From Flavobacteriaceae bacterium (lineage in GTDB: Bacteria; Bacteroidota; Bacteroidia; Flavobacteriales; Flavobacteriaceae): a DNA stretch of 48,268 nucleotides. A model generated the notes under the pieces. The model was not told where the DNA came from and did no database searches. It saw nothing but the letters and a program-made list of their open reading frames with translations. Shown one piece after another: positions 41,972-48,268 of the stretch. Within the stretch, counting starts at the first letter, position 1. Every line of letters begins with the position of its first letter. The position numbers and the translations under genes are program-made. The DNA lies in the NCBI GenBank assembly GCA_002862705.1, contig PKDU01000035.1, positions 1-48,268 on the forward strand. The letters run 5' to 3'.

Positions 41972-42742
41972 GTGGCTCTAAAAGTTTATTTTCTCGGTAC
42001 CGGTACTTCACAAGGCATACCTATCATTGGTAGCACACATCCCGTTTGTTTGAGCGAAAATCCAAAAGACAAACGACTGCGATCTTCCATATGGGTGCAG
42101 TGGGACGACATGGACATAGTGGTGGATTGTGGCCCTGACTTTAGGCAACAAATCCTCACAAGCAATTGCCCCAAGGTTGATGCGCTCTTATTTACACACG
42201 AACACGCCGACCACACCGCTGGTCTAGATGACATACGCCCCTTTGCTTTTAAAGTTGGTGCGCTTCCTGTTTTTGGTCTTACACGTGTTATGGAAAATTT
42301 ATCAAGAAGGTTTGATTATATTTTTAATGATAAAAACAAATATCCAGGCGCTCCGTCTGTAACCACTACCGCTATTGACCCAAGCAAGCCTTTTGTGGCG
42401 GCTTCTAAGACCATAACACCCATAGTGGTGACACATTATGGCTTGGAGGTATTGGGCTTCCGATTTGGCCCCTTTGCCTATATCACAGATATGTTTTCAA
42501 TGTCAGACAGCGAAGCAGAAAAATTGGATGGGGTAGAAGTACTTGTTGTCAATGCATTGCGTATTGAGCCACACCCATCACATTTACACCTAGATGCAGC
42601 CATTGCCTTTGCCCAAAAGATAGGCGCAAAGCAAACGTATTTTACCCATATAAGCCACCGTCTTGGTTTCCACGATGAAGTGCAAGCCTCATTGCCACCA
42701 AACATAAACCTGGCCTATGATAATCTAACAATTTCCCTGTAG
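41972..42742 (+). CDS. MBL-fold metallo-hydrolase, PhnP-like (GTG start)
   Basis: The 256-residue protein starts VYFLGTGTSQGIPIIG, typical of the PhnP/RNase Z-like branch. It has the zinc motif THEHADH (HxHxDH) near residue 77, DIVVDCGPDFRQQIL before it, ITPIVVTHYGLEVLGFRFG and YITDMFSMSD, and a late FTHISHRLG histidine. PhnP members are phosphodiesterases acting on cyclic phosphates, and the substrate here is not known. The start is GTG, with the gene's -7 box 4 nt upstream. A 59-residue membrane protein begins 1 nt after the stop. Confidence 0.9.
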   Translation: MALKVYFLGTGTSQGIPIIGSTHPVCLSENPKDKRLRSSIWVQWDDMDIVVDCGPDFRQQILTSNCPKVDALLFTHEHADHTAGLDDIRPFAFKVGALPVFGLTRVMENLSRRFDYIFNDKNKYPGAPSVTTTAIDPSKPFVAASKTITPIVVTHYGLEVLGFRFGPFAYITDMFSMSDSEAEKLDGVEVLVVNALRIEPHPSHLHLDAAIAFAQKIGAKQTYFTHISHRLGFHDEVQASLPPNINLAYDNLTISL

Positions 42743-42743
42743 T

Positions 42744-42923
42744 ATGAAGCAAAAAATTATTTTTTACCTGTTGATATTCTCTCTTCTCATTAATGTGTTC
42801 TTGGTAACGGATTATGGAAAACGCCTTAACTATTCGCAATCAAAAATTGAGTCGCAGTATGAGAAGATTAAAAAACTGCAAGATTCTATTGAACTTATGC
42901 AAACCCATGCCGGTCGTTCCTGA
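42744..42923 (+). CDS. Small bitopic membrane protein with coiled coil (59 residues)
   Basis: ATG at 42744 to TGA at 42923 encodes 59 residues. A lysine start is followed by a hydrophobic helix (about 5-23, IIFYLLIFSLLINVFLV), then a charged heptad-like segment (SKIESQYEKIKKLQDSIELM) that looks like a short coiled coil outside the membrane. The layout is like that of FtsB/FtsL-type bitopic proteins, but no family can be assigned. It begins 1 nt after the metallo-hydrolase stop and is followed by a strong hairpin, so it is very probably the last gene of that transcript. Confidence 0.72.
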   Translation: MKQKIIFYLLIFSLLINVFLVTDYGKRLNYSQSKIESQYEKIKKLQDSIELMQTHAGRS

Positions 42924-42944
42924 AGCTACTGCATAGATAAAAGA

Positions 42945-42975
42945 AAGCCAGAGAAAACCTACTTTTCTCTGGCTT
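42945..42975 (+). terminator. Hairpin terminator of the metallo-hydrolase unit
   Basis: A perfect 13-bp stem AAGCCAGAGAAAA / TTTTCTCTGGCTT with loop CCTAC, 21 nt after the small membrane protein's stop. No long T-tract follows the stem, so termination efficiency is uncertain. About 200 nt without a supported gene follow (42976-43176). Confidence 0.65.
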
Positions 42976-43176
42976 ATAAGCGAAGCATTAATGGTGAATG
43001 TTGCCCCAAAGTCTTCTTTCTACCAACTTCGCTATGCTGTATGTTTTTTTTGAACCACACCAGTATTTATTAACAAACCTTAGGGGTTACAATACCTGTG
43101 TGAATGAATGGTTTGGAAGGGATGCAATAACATATAGGTTTATAAGACTTGGCTGTACTAATATACAAAAATTTGA

Positions 43177-43797
43177 TTACGATTGTGCTTCAAGCCATTG
43201 CACAAGGCTATTCAAATTTTCTTGATCAACGCCGTGCCCCTGCGGATACGAAAGGAAGGTGGGGGAATATCCATTTTCTTTTAGTAGTGCAACAGACTGT
43301 ACTGCCCAAGCATAGGGAACAACCATATCCTGTTCGCCATGAGATACATATATTCTCTTTTTCAAGTTGTCAAAACGGACCAAACGCGGATCAAGATAGC
43401 CGCTTAAGGTGGCAATTGCCGATACGTTGGGATGCCCCAGACCAACACTATAGCTGAGCATTGCCCCTTGACTAAAACCCAAGAGGGTGATGGTAGTGGC
43501 GTTTACGTCATTTTTTTCAGTGTAATATGCCAGAAAGGACGTTACATAATCAATGGCTTGTTGGGCTTCTTCTGGCGAAGTCCAGCGTTCCATATTTTCT
43601 TCAAAATGGATAGGGAACCAAGCATAACCAACACCCAAAGACAAGGGCGCTTGTAGAGAAACCACGTGGTAATCACTTGGAATCAGCGAAGCAAACGAAA
43701 ATAAATCCGCTTCATTACTGCCATACCCATGAAGCATGACCAACAAAGGTGCGTTTGTAATCTTTGATGCTTTGGATAAATATACAAAGGAAGACAT
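43177..43797 (-). CDS. Alpha/beta hydrolase, carboxylesterase/phospholipase-like
   Basis: The 206-residue serine hydrolase has LVMLHGYGSNEADLF near the start (oxyanion region), the nucleophile elbow LGFSQGAM near residue 111, the acid in SHGEQDMVVPYAWA, and the histidine in YPQGHGVDQENL. This is the small esterase family (YpfH/YtpA-like) acting on short acyl esters. It lacks a signal peptide, so it is cytosolic. It starts 2 nt after the stop of the dihydroorotase-like gene and is probably its operon partner. Confidence 0.88.
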   Translation of the reverse strand: MSSFVYLSKASKITNAPLLVMLHGYGSNEADLFSFASLIPSDYHVVSLQAPLSLGVGYAWFPIHFEENMERWTSPEEAQQAIDYVTSFLAYYTEKNDVNATTITLLGFSQGAMLSYSVGLGHPNVSAIATLSGYLDPRLVRFDNLKKRIYVSHGEQDMVVPYAWAVQSVALLKENGYSPTFLSYPQGHGVDQENLNSLVQWLEAQS

Positions 43798-43799
43798 GG

Positions 43800-45053
43800 C
43801 TATTCCGCTAGGCGTACTTTGTTTTGGGCAATAACCCCAAATACCTTTCCTGGAAGTGCTTGATCCATAAACAAGCTGTTCTTTGATGTGGATTTAATAG
43901 CTGCTTTCGTTACGGTTTTTTTGCCATCTGGCGTAAAGAGCGATACATCTGCCGTTGCCCCTTCTTGTATGGGACTAGCAGTTATGCCAAAACGCGCTTT
44001 TCCACGCGTCAATATATCAACAACAATTGCGACATCGAACATGGAAAGTAAACAACCAAAACTGTGTTCTAATCCAATAGAACCGAAGTGTGCTAAATCC
44101 AATTCAACGTATTTCAATTCGCTGTTCAAGGGGTGGTGGTCAGAAGTAACCATATCTATGGTCCCGTCTTTTAATGCTTTCTGCAGCGCCTTGCTATCGG
44201 TCTGCTCACGCAGGGGAGGTAGCAGTTTGGCATTGGCGTTAAAACCTTCTAGGGCCTTGTCCGTAAAAAATAAGTTGTGTATGGAAACGCTAGTGCTTAC
44301 ATCAAGTCCTGCTTTTTTTGCTTGTTTGATTAAGGGGATCGCGTCTTTAGTTGACAGGGTCGGGATGTGTAGCTTTCCGTTGGTATAGCTTAAGATATCT
44401 AAATCACGCTTGATTTGCATTTCCTCAACCACACTAGGAATACCTGTTAGGCCCAAGGAGGTACTCACAGCGCCCTCGTGCATCACGCCGCCGTTCCCCA
44501 TGTCTTGATTAAAGGCAAAGGACTCCACAAGCCCGTCAAAATCGTGCGTGTATTGCAATGCAAGTTTTAGTATGTTGGCATTCGCAAGTGCAGATTTGTG
44601 ATTGCTAAAACACACGGCTCCTGTTACTTGTAATTCTCGTAGCGGTGCTAATTTACTTTCGCTTTCCGAAGTGGTAATCCGCGCTTTGGGGTAAAGACGC
44701 ACCGGGCTACCGTTGGCCTGCTCGAGCAAAAAAGCAATGTCTGCTCTGCTATCAGGCTTTGGATCGGTATTGGTATTGAGCGCAATATGAGTGAAGCCAC
44801 TGCTGGATGCAACATCAAGTCCATGCGCTATGGTTTCACGCTCTTCATAGCCTGGCTCTCCAAAAGAAACACTGCTATCAAACCAGCCTTGTGAGATGTG
44901 TAAGTTCTTAAATGATATTTGTTTTGCATCAGGAAAAGAAAGGTTTTCCCCCATTTTTTGAATGACCCCATCAGCAATATAAATATCTTGAATTGTGTTG
45001 TGATGCGGGCTAGATGCATCGAGGATTTTAGCAGCTTTAATTAAGACATTCAT
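43800..45053 (-). CDS. Dihydroorotase-like protein lacking metal ligands (probable pseudoenzyme)
   Basis: The 417-residue protein follows type I dihydroorotase end to end, but the metal site is gone. Where active enzymes have D-x-H-x-H-x-REPG, this has FDSSVSFGEPGYEERETI (both His replaced by Ser). The later acidic ligand position is CFSNHKS, the first histidine region reads SFAFNQDM, and TPHHL is replaced by SVSIHNL. Only the last Asp (TSDHHPLN) persists. Such pseudo-dihydroorotases are known to stabilise aspartate transcarbamoylase in other bacteria, which is a possible role here. A -7 box and a GAGGAG sequence precede the ATG. Confidence 0.85.
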   Translation of the reverse strand: MNVLIKAAKILDASSPHHNTIQDIYIADGVIQKMGENLSFPDAKQISFKNLHISQGWFDSSVSFGEPGYEERETIAHGLDVASSSGFTHIALNTNTDPKPDSRADIAFLLEQANGSPVRLYPKARITTSESESKLAPLRELQVTGAVCFSNHKSALANANILKLALQYTHDFDGLVESFAFNQDMGNGGVMHEGAVSTSLGLTGIPSVVEEMQIKRDLDILSYTNGKLHIPTLSTKDAIPLIKQAKKAGLDVSTSVSIHNLFFTDKALEGFNANAKLLPPLREQTDSKALQKALKDGTIDMVTSDHHPLNSELKYVELDLAHFGSIGLEHSFGCLLSMFDVAIVVDILTRGKARFGITASPIQEGATADVSLFTPDGKKTVTKAAIKSTSKNSLFMDQALPGKVFGVIAQNKVRLAE

Positions 45054-45079
45054 TCGCGTCTCCTCAAATTATATTTCTG

Positions 45080-45087
45080 CAAAGATA
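45080..45087 (-). promoter_or_regulatory. -7 promoter element for the dihydroorotase-like gene
   Basis: TATCTTTG on the minus strand, perfect TAnnTTTG, ends 26 nt before the ATG at 45053. Between them lies GAGGAG, one of the few Shine-Dalgarno-like sequences here, as expected for a message with a leader. Confidence 0.55.
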
Positions 45088-45106
45088 GAAAATAGATAAC
45101 GAACTA

Positions 45107-45877
45107 CTAAAAACCTTCAAAAACACCCAATCCAAACAGCGCATAATCGTATTTCACAGGGTCGTTAGGGTCCATTTTTCGAAGGCTGTTGTCCAACTCC
45201 ATCACTGCGGTCAGATCATTCTGTTTTCTTTGCAATAGACCTAAAGAACGTGCTACGTTTCCAGTATGAACGTCCAAAGGGCACGACAAAACACGAGGGG
45301 GAATGCTTTTCCATGTCCCCAAATCAACGCCTGCGGCATCAGATCTTACCATCCACCTCAAAAACATATGCAACCGCTTGGCTGCAGATTTCTTAGCCGG
45401 ATTGGCAACGTGCTTGGTGGTGCGCTTGGGGTGTGGTACTGCAAAAAACAAGTTGTGAAAGTTAGACAATACTGCATGCATATTATCTTCCTCCGTTTTG
45501 GGGGTGAAGAGCACTTCCAATCCACCGTATTCTCTATATAATTGCTGTAAGCGTGTTACAAAAAAAGTAACGTCTTCTCGTTGAAAGGTGCGGTGCACAA
45601 AGCCATCAAAAACACCTAAATCCTTTTCGGTATGGTTTAAGATAAAATCGTGTGGGGCATTGTCCATACGTTTCATTAGGGAACGTGCGTTAGTCATGAT
45701 GCTCTTGCGGTTTCCCCAAGCAATGGTTGCTGTAAAGAAGGCAGCTATTTCAATAGCTTCTTTTTTTGAAAAGCTATGGGGTATGGCAATAGGATCGTCG
45801 TTGATAAAAGCAAGGGTGTTGTATTGCTGTACCTTTTCGTCAAGAAAGGATTTAAGTTCCGTTGCGTTTAGCTCCAT
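45107..45877 (-). CDS. TIGR02757/DUF2400 family protein
   Basis: The 256-residue protein fits TIGR02757: AFINDDPIAIPHSFSKKEAIEIAAFFTATIAWGNRKSI, then the middle RRTFQREDVTFFVTRL-like segment (HRTFQREDV), KRLHMFLRWMVRSDAAGVDLG, and LDVHTGNVARSLGLLQRKQND with DPVKYDYALFGLG at the end. The family is related to helix-hairpin-helix DNA glycosylase-like proteins but its activity is not established. The ATG overlaps the upstream lolD gene by 10 nt. Confidence 0.88.
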   Translation of the reverse strand: MELNATELKSFLDEKVQQYNTLAFINDDPIAIPHSFSKKEAIEIAAFFTATIAWGNRKSIMTNARSLMKRMDNAPHDFILNHTEKDLGVFDGFVHRTFQREDVTFFVTRLQQLYREYGGLEVLFTPKTEEDNMHAVLSNFHNLFFAVPHPKRTTKHVANPAKKSAAKRLHMFLRWMVRSDAAGVDLGTWKSIPPRVLSCPLDVHTGNVARSLGLLQRKQNDLTAVMELDNSLRKMDPNDPVKYDYALFGLGVFEGF

Positions 45878-46527
45878 TGGCCGTCAACAAGGGTTAACAT
45901 GCGGTCGGCGCGGGCTGCCAATGCTTTGTTGTGCGTAACTAAAATGATACTGGCAGCAAATGTTTTTCGCAAATCAAAAAACATATCGTGGAGTTGGGCT
46001 GCTGCTACCGCATCCAAATTACCACTGGGTTCGTCTGCAAGCACTAGGCAGGGATTATTGATGAGTGCCCTGGCAACTGCAACACGTTGTTGCTCACCAC
46101 CCGAAAGCATGGTAGGCTTGTGTTTTGCTCTATCGGCCAATCCAAAATAGTCAAGAAGTTCAAGGGCACGTTTATTGGCATCTTTTTGATTCACTCCCTT
46201 TATTAAAGCCGGCATGCAGATGTTTTCAACAGCCGAAAATTCAGGTAACAATTGGTGGGATTGAAAAACAAACCCCAGCGTACTGTTTCGGAATGTAGAC
46301 AAGGCCCTGTCTGAAAGTGATAACATGTCTGTTTGGTCAATGGTAAAGCGTGTTTTAGGGTTTTTATCTGGTTTGTCGAGTGTTCCAAGTATCTGTAGTA
46401 AAGTCGTTTTGCCGGCTCCCGAAGGTCCGACGATTGAAACAATTTCTGCAGCTTTGAGCGAAAAAGAAATGTCTTTTAGTATCCTTGTGTCGTCATAGGT
46501 CTTAAAAATGTGATGCGCCTCAATCAT
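45868..46527 (-). CDS. lolD: ABC transporter ATP-binding protein, LolD-like
   Basis: The 219-residue ATPase has Walker A VGPSGAGKTTLLQILGTLD, GFVFQSHQLLPEFSAVEN, signature MLSGGEQQRVAVARAL, and LVLADEPSGNLD, which matches LolD/MacB-type ATPases that energise LolCE to release lipoproteins for the outer membrane. The Lol assignment is inferred; the membrane partner is not adjacent. I choose the ATG at 46527; a TTG at 46536 would add three residues. A near-consensus -7 box (TTACTTTG) lies 6 nt upstream. The gene is divergent from msrA. Confidence 0.82.
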   Translation of the reverse strand: MIEAHHIFKTYDDTRILKDISFSLKAAEIVSIVGPSGAGKTTLLQILGTLDKPDKNPKTRFTIDQTDMLSLSDRALSTFRNSTLGFVFQSHQLLPEFSAVENICMPALIKGVNQKDANKRALELLDYFGLADRAKHKPTMLSGGEQQRVAVARALINNPCLVLADEPSGNLDAVAAAQLHDMFFDLRKTFAASIILVTHNKALAARADRMLTLVDGQWS

Positions 46528-46565
46528 ATCTTGCAAAGTAACTATTTTTTGATTTTTATGGCCTT

Positions 46566-46587
46566 GCCAAATAAATAATTATTTGGC
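46566..46587. promoter_or_regulatory. Palindrome between divergent lolD and msrA
   Basis: GCCAAATAA, loop ATAA, TTATTTGGC is a perfect 9-bp inverted repeat in the middle of the 106-nt divergent gap. Both genes point away from it, so it is not a terminator. An operator for a dimeric regulator is a reasonable guess. Confidence 0.45.
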
Positions 46588-46633
46588 TATGTCTTGAGTT
46601 AATTTTTCTCTAAATTCGAAAAAATATAAATTT

Positions 46634-47161
46634 ATGGCGAAAGCCACACTTGCTGGCGGATGTTTTTGGTGCACAGAGACCTTGTTTGCACGCCTTGATG
46701 GTGTTCTAGAGGTTGTTTCTGGGTATACCGATGGGCATATTAAAAACCCAGCATATCGCGAGGTGTGCACGGGTAGAACGGGTCATGCCGAATGCATTCA
46801 ACTCGAGTATGACCCAGAAAAAATTTCGTTTGTATCCCTTCTTGAGGTTTTTTTTGACACCCACGACCCAACTACGCTAAACCGTCAGGGTGCGGATGTA
46901 GGGACGCAATATCGTTCTGGAATTTACTACCACGACGAAACGCAAAAAACAGCGGCAGAAGCACTAATTGATGCCCTGACAAAAGAGAAGAAGTTTAGCG
47001 ATCCAATAGTAACCGAAATAAAAGCTTTTGATGTGTTTTACCCAGCTGAAGTAGCGCACAAAGATTATTATAACTTAAACAGCAATCAACCCTATTGCGC
47101 CGCCGTAATTTCTCCTAAAGTGCAGAAGTTATTACGCAAACACGCATCTAAACTCAAATAA
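46634..47161 (+). CDS. msrA: Peptide-methionine (S)-S-oxide reductase
   Basis: MsrA repairs methionine-S-sulfoxide in proteins. The 175-residue protein starts with the catalytic block [13 protein letters not shown] (nucleophile C10), then [55 protein letters not shown], and the C-terminal segment [14 protein letters not shown] with a candidate recycling Cys. There is no signal peptide, so it is cytosolic. It is separated from folE by a single base. Confidence 0.96.
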   Translation: MAKATLAGGCFWCTETLFARLDGVLEVVSGYTDGHIKNPAYREVCTGRTGHAECIQLEYDPEKISFVSLLEVFFDTHDPTTLNRQGADVGTQYRSGIYYHDETQKTAAEALIDALTKEKKFSDPIVTEIKAFDVFYPAEVAHKDYYNLNSNQPYCAAVISPKVQKLLRKHASKLK

Positions 47162-47162
47162 T

Positions 47163-47759
47163 ATGAAGTATCAATCCAAGGATGTTTACAATACAGAAAT
47201 GACAGCTGCTGTTAAGAAGCATTACTACGAGGTATTGTCAAACCTTGGCGAAAACCCCGAAAGGGAAGGGCTAAAGGATACGCCAGAGCGCGCAGCCAAA
47301 GCCATGCAGTTTTTGACAAAGGGTTATGATATGGATCCCGTTACCATACTTGAAAAAGCAAAGTTTGCAGAATCCTATAACGAGATGGTATTGGTAAAGG
47401 ATATCGAAGTTTATTCGCTGTGTGAACACCACATACTGCCCTTTTTTGGTAAGGCGCACATTGCCTACATACCCAACGGAAATATTGTTGGTTTGAGCAA
47501 AATACCTAGAGTAGTTGATGTTTTTGCCCGTCGTCTGCAGGTGCAGGAGCGTTTGACAGAACAAATCATGAATTGCATCAACGACACCCTGCAGCCAAAA
47601 GGCGTTGCTATTGTTATTGAAGCTGCGCATATGTGCATGATGATGCGAGGCGTTCAAAAACAAAATTCACTGACAACTACATCCGGGTTTATAGGTGCTT
47701 TTGAGACCTTGGAAACGCGTACAGAGTTTTTAAAACTTATCGACAGTAAACTGTCATAG
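47163..47759 (+). CDS. folE: GTP cyclohydrolase I
   Basis: FolE converts GTP to dihydroneopterin triphosphate, the first step of tetrahydrofolate synthesis. The 198-residue protein has [25 protein letters not shown], the zinc and catalytic block [49 protein letters not shown], and [15 protein letters not shown] with the second zinc Cys. The length is slightly short of 220 but complete. The ATG is 1 nt after the msrA stop, so they are cotranscribed. Confidence 0.97.
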   Translation: MKYQSKDVYNTEMTAAVKKHYYEVLSNLGENPEREGLKDTPERAAKAMQFLTKGYDMDPVTILEKAKFAESYNEMVLVKDIEVYSLCEHHILPFFGKAHIAYIPNGNIVGLSKIPRVVDVFARRLQVQERLTEQIMNCINDTLQPKGVAIVIEAAHMCMMMRGVQKQNSLTTTSGFIGAFETLETRTEFLKLIDSKLS

Positions 47760-47793
47760 CTGCACATAACAATTAAAACCTAATTTAAGCATT

Positions 47794-48268
47794 TCAATAT
47801 TTTATTTTGATTTGCAAGCTTATGTTTCTTCCAATTTCATCTGAATAAAAGCGTAGTCTGTTAAGGTAGTTTCTGTATGAATTGTCAAGTACATTATCTA
47901 AAATTAAAGATATACTAAGCTTACTTGAACGAAGGGCGTATGGCCCCCAATGAAGTTCAAGGCCCAAATCATTATATCCAGCGGGAGGCGTACTTATATC
48001 TACCGTTTTAGTTACAATTTGTCCGTTTTCTATAACATCGTCTTGAAAATTGTTATCGGGATATCTATTTTGCCTGAAAACGGTTTTACTGTTTAACAAC
48101 ACAAAAAAGGACTTCCAATTGGGGAGTGAAAACTGCAATTGGTTGTTGATTGTCAATGGGGGAATATTAACAAGAGGCACGTTTGTTTTGGTATTTTTAC
48201 CTTCAACCCAAGAGGCAGAATTTCTAAACTGTGTATTTTCATTAAAGGCGTATGAAAAATCAAGGTCA
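47794..48268 (-). CDS. TonB-dependent receptor, C-terminal fragment (cut by window edge)
   Basis: The minus-strand frame is open from the window end to TAA at 47794, about 157 residues. It consists of alternating amphipathic strands (FSYAFNENTQFRNSASWVEG, NNQLQFSLPNWKSFFVLLN, GPYALRSSKLSISLILDNVL) and closes with DNSYRNYLNRLRFYSDEIGR followed by a terminal strand NISLQIKIKY ending in an aromatic residue, as in outer-membrane TonB receptors. The plug and signal peptide are outside the window and the ligand is unknown. Confidence 0.85.
   Translation of the reverse strand, partial: DLDFSYAFNENTQFRNSASWVEGKNTKTNVPLVNIPPLTINNQLQFSLPNWKSFFVLLNSKTVFRQNRYPDNNFQDDVIENGQIVTKTVDISTPPAGYNDLGLELHWGPYALRSSKLSISLILDNVLDNSYRNYLNRLRFYSDEIGRNISLQIKIKY

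Noticed and set aside
42976..43176. Short plus-strand frames between the metallo-hydrolase unit and the esterase
   Set aside because: The frames have no motif, no -7 box at a sensible distance and run into the esterase antisense. The 200-nt gap holds nothing I can support.
43888..44388. A 166-codon open frame on the plus strand
   Set aside because: It lies wholly antisense to the dihydroorotase-like gene, has no family resemblance and no promoter.
1..48268. CRISPR arrays, insertion sequences, prophage, tRNA and rRNA genes
   Set aside because: No regularly spaced repeats, transposase or integrase motifs, phage structural genes, cloverleaf-like segments or rRNA signatures were seen.

Overview
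The window looks like chromosome of a member of the Bacteroidota, most likely Flavobacteriales. The basis is the protein content (TonB-dependent receptors, many Cys-lipoproteins, a YfhO-type membrane protein, Bacteroidota-type PurC, UvrA, PheT and YbiT-like ABC-F) and the promoters: many genes are preceded by a clean TAnnTTTG element, the -7 box of the Bacteroidota housekeeping sigma factor, while Shine-Dalgarno sequences are mostly absent. It is a compact housekeeping region with one small AT-rich accessory islet at about 25.4-26.9 kb. I see no prophage, insertion sequence, CRISPR array, tRNA or rRNA.

Layout. 1-7.5 kb: end of a PhoH-like ATPase gene, purC, then a minus-strand operon (Gfo/Idh/MocA oxidoreductase, YggS, exonuclease/GIY-YIG fusion, MiaA), pcm, smpB and glyA. 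7.5-13.4 kb: two secreted lipoproteins, the SRP RNA gene with a short-chain dehydrogenase starting 8 nt behind it, a transaldolase-family gene and an ABC-F ATPase. 13.4-21.3 kb: DUF2007 and a membrane protein, pheT, recG and a UvrD/PcrA helicase. 21.3-25.4 kb: an OmpA-family lipoprotein, a TonB-dependent receptor and a SnoaL-like lipoprotein. 25.4-26.9 kb: the islet, with a Fic C-terminal remnant, a frameshifted DUF417-like gene and three very small membrane-protein ORFs. 26.9-30.5 kb: a coupled operon of an outer-membrane protein, a GNAT protein and MnmE. 30.5-35.7 kb: YfhO, a glycosyltransferase and a flippase, a surface-glycan operon. 35.7-42.9 kb: uvrA, an ECF sigma factor with a 46-residue companion, nth, bcp, a conserved protein of unknown function, and a metallo-hydrolase with a 59-residue membrane peptide. 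43.2-48.3 kb: an esterase, a dihydroorotase-like protein without its metal ligands, a TIGR02757 protein, LolD, MsrA, FolE, and the C-terminus of a TonB-dependent receptor.

The strongest non-gene signal is promoter architecture. In eight genes a perfect -7 box ends only 3-5 nt before the start codon, and in a ninth (recG) a one-mismatch box sits the same way, so these transcripts should be leaderless. Three divergent gene pairs have back-to-back -7 boxes separated by 34, 34 and 36 nt. The nth/bcp pair shares one perfectly symmetric promoter-like palindrome. Convergent genes often overlap at their stop codons, leaving no room for terminators.

Gene functions and motifs were read by eye from translated sequence. 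No database search was possible.
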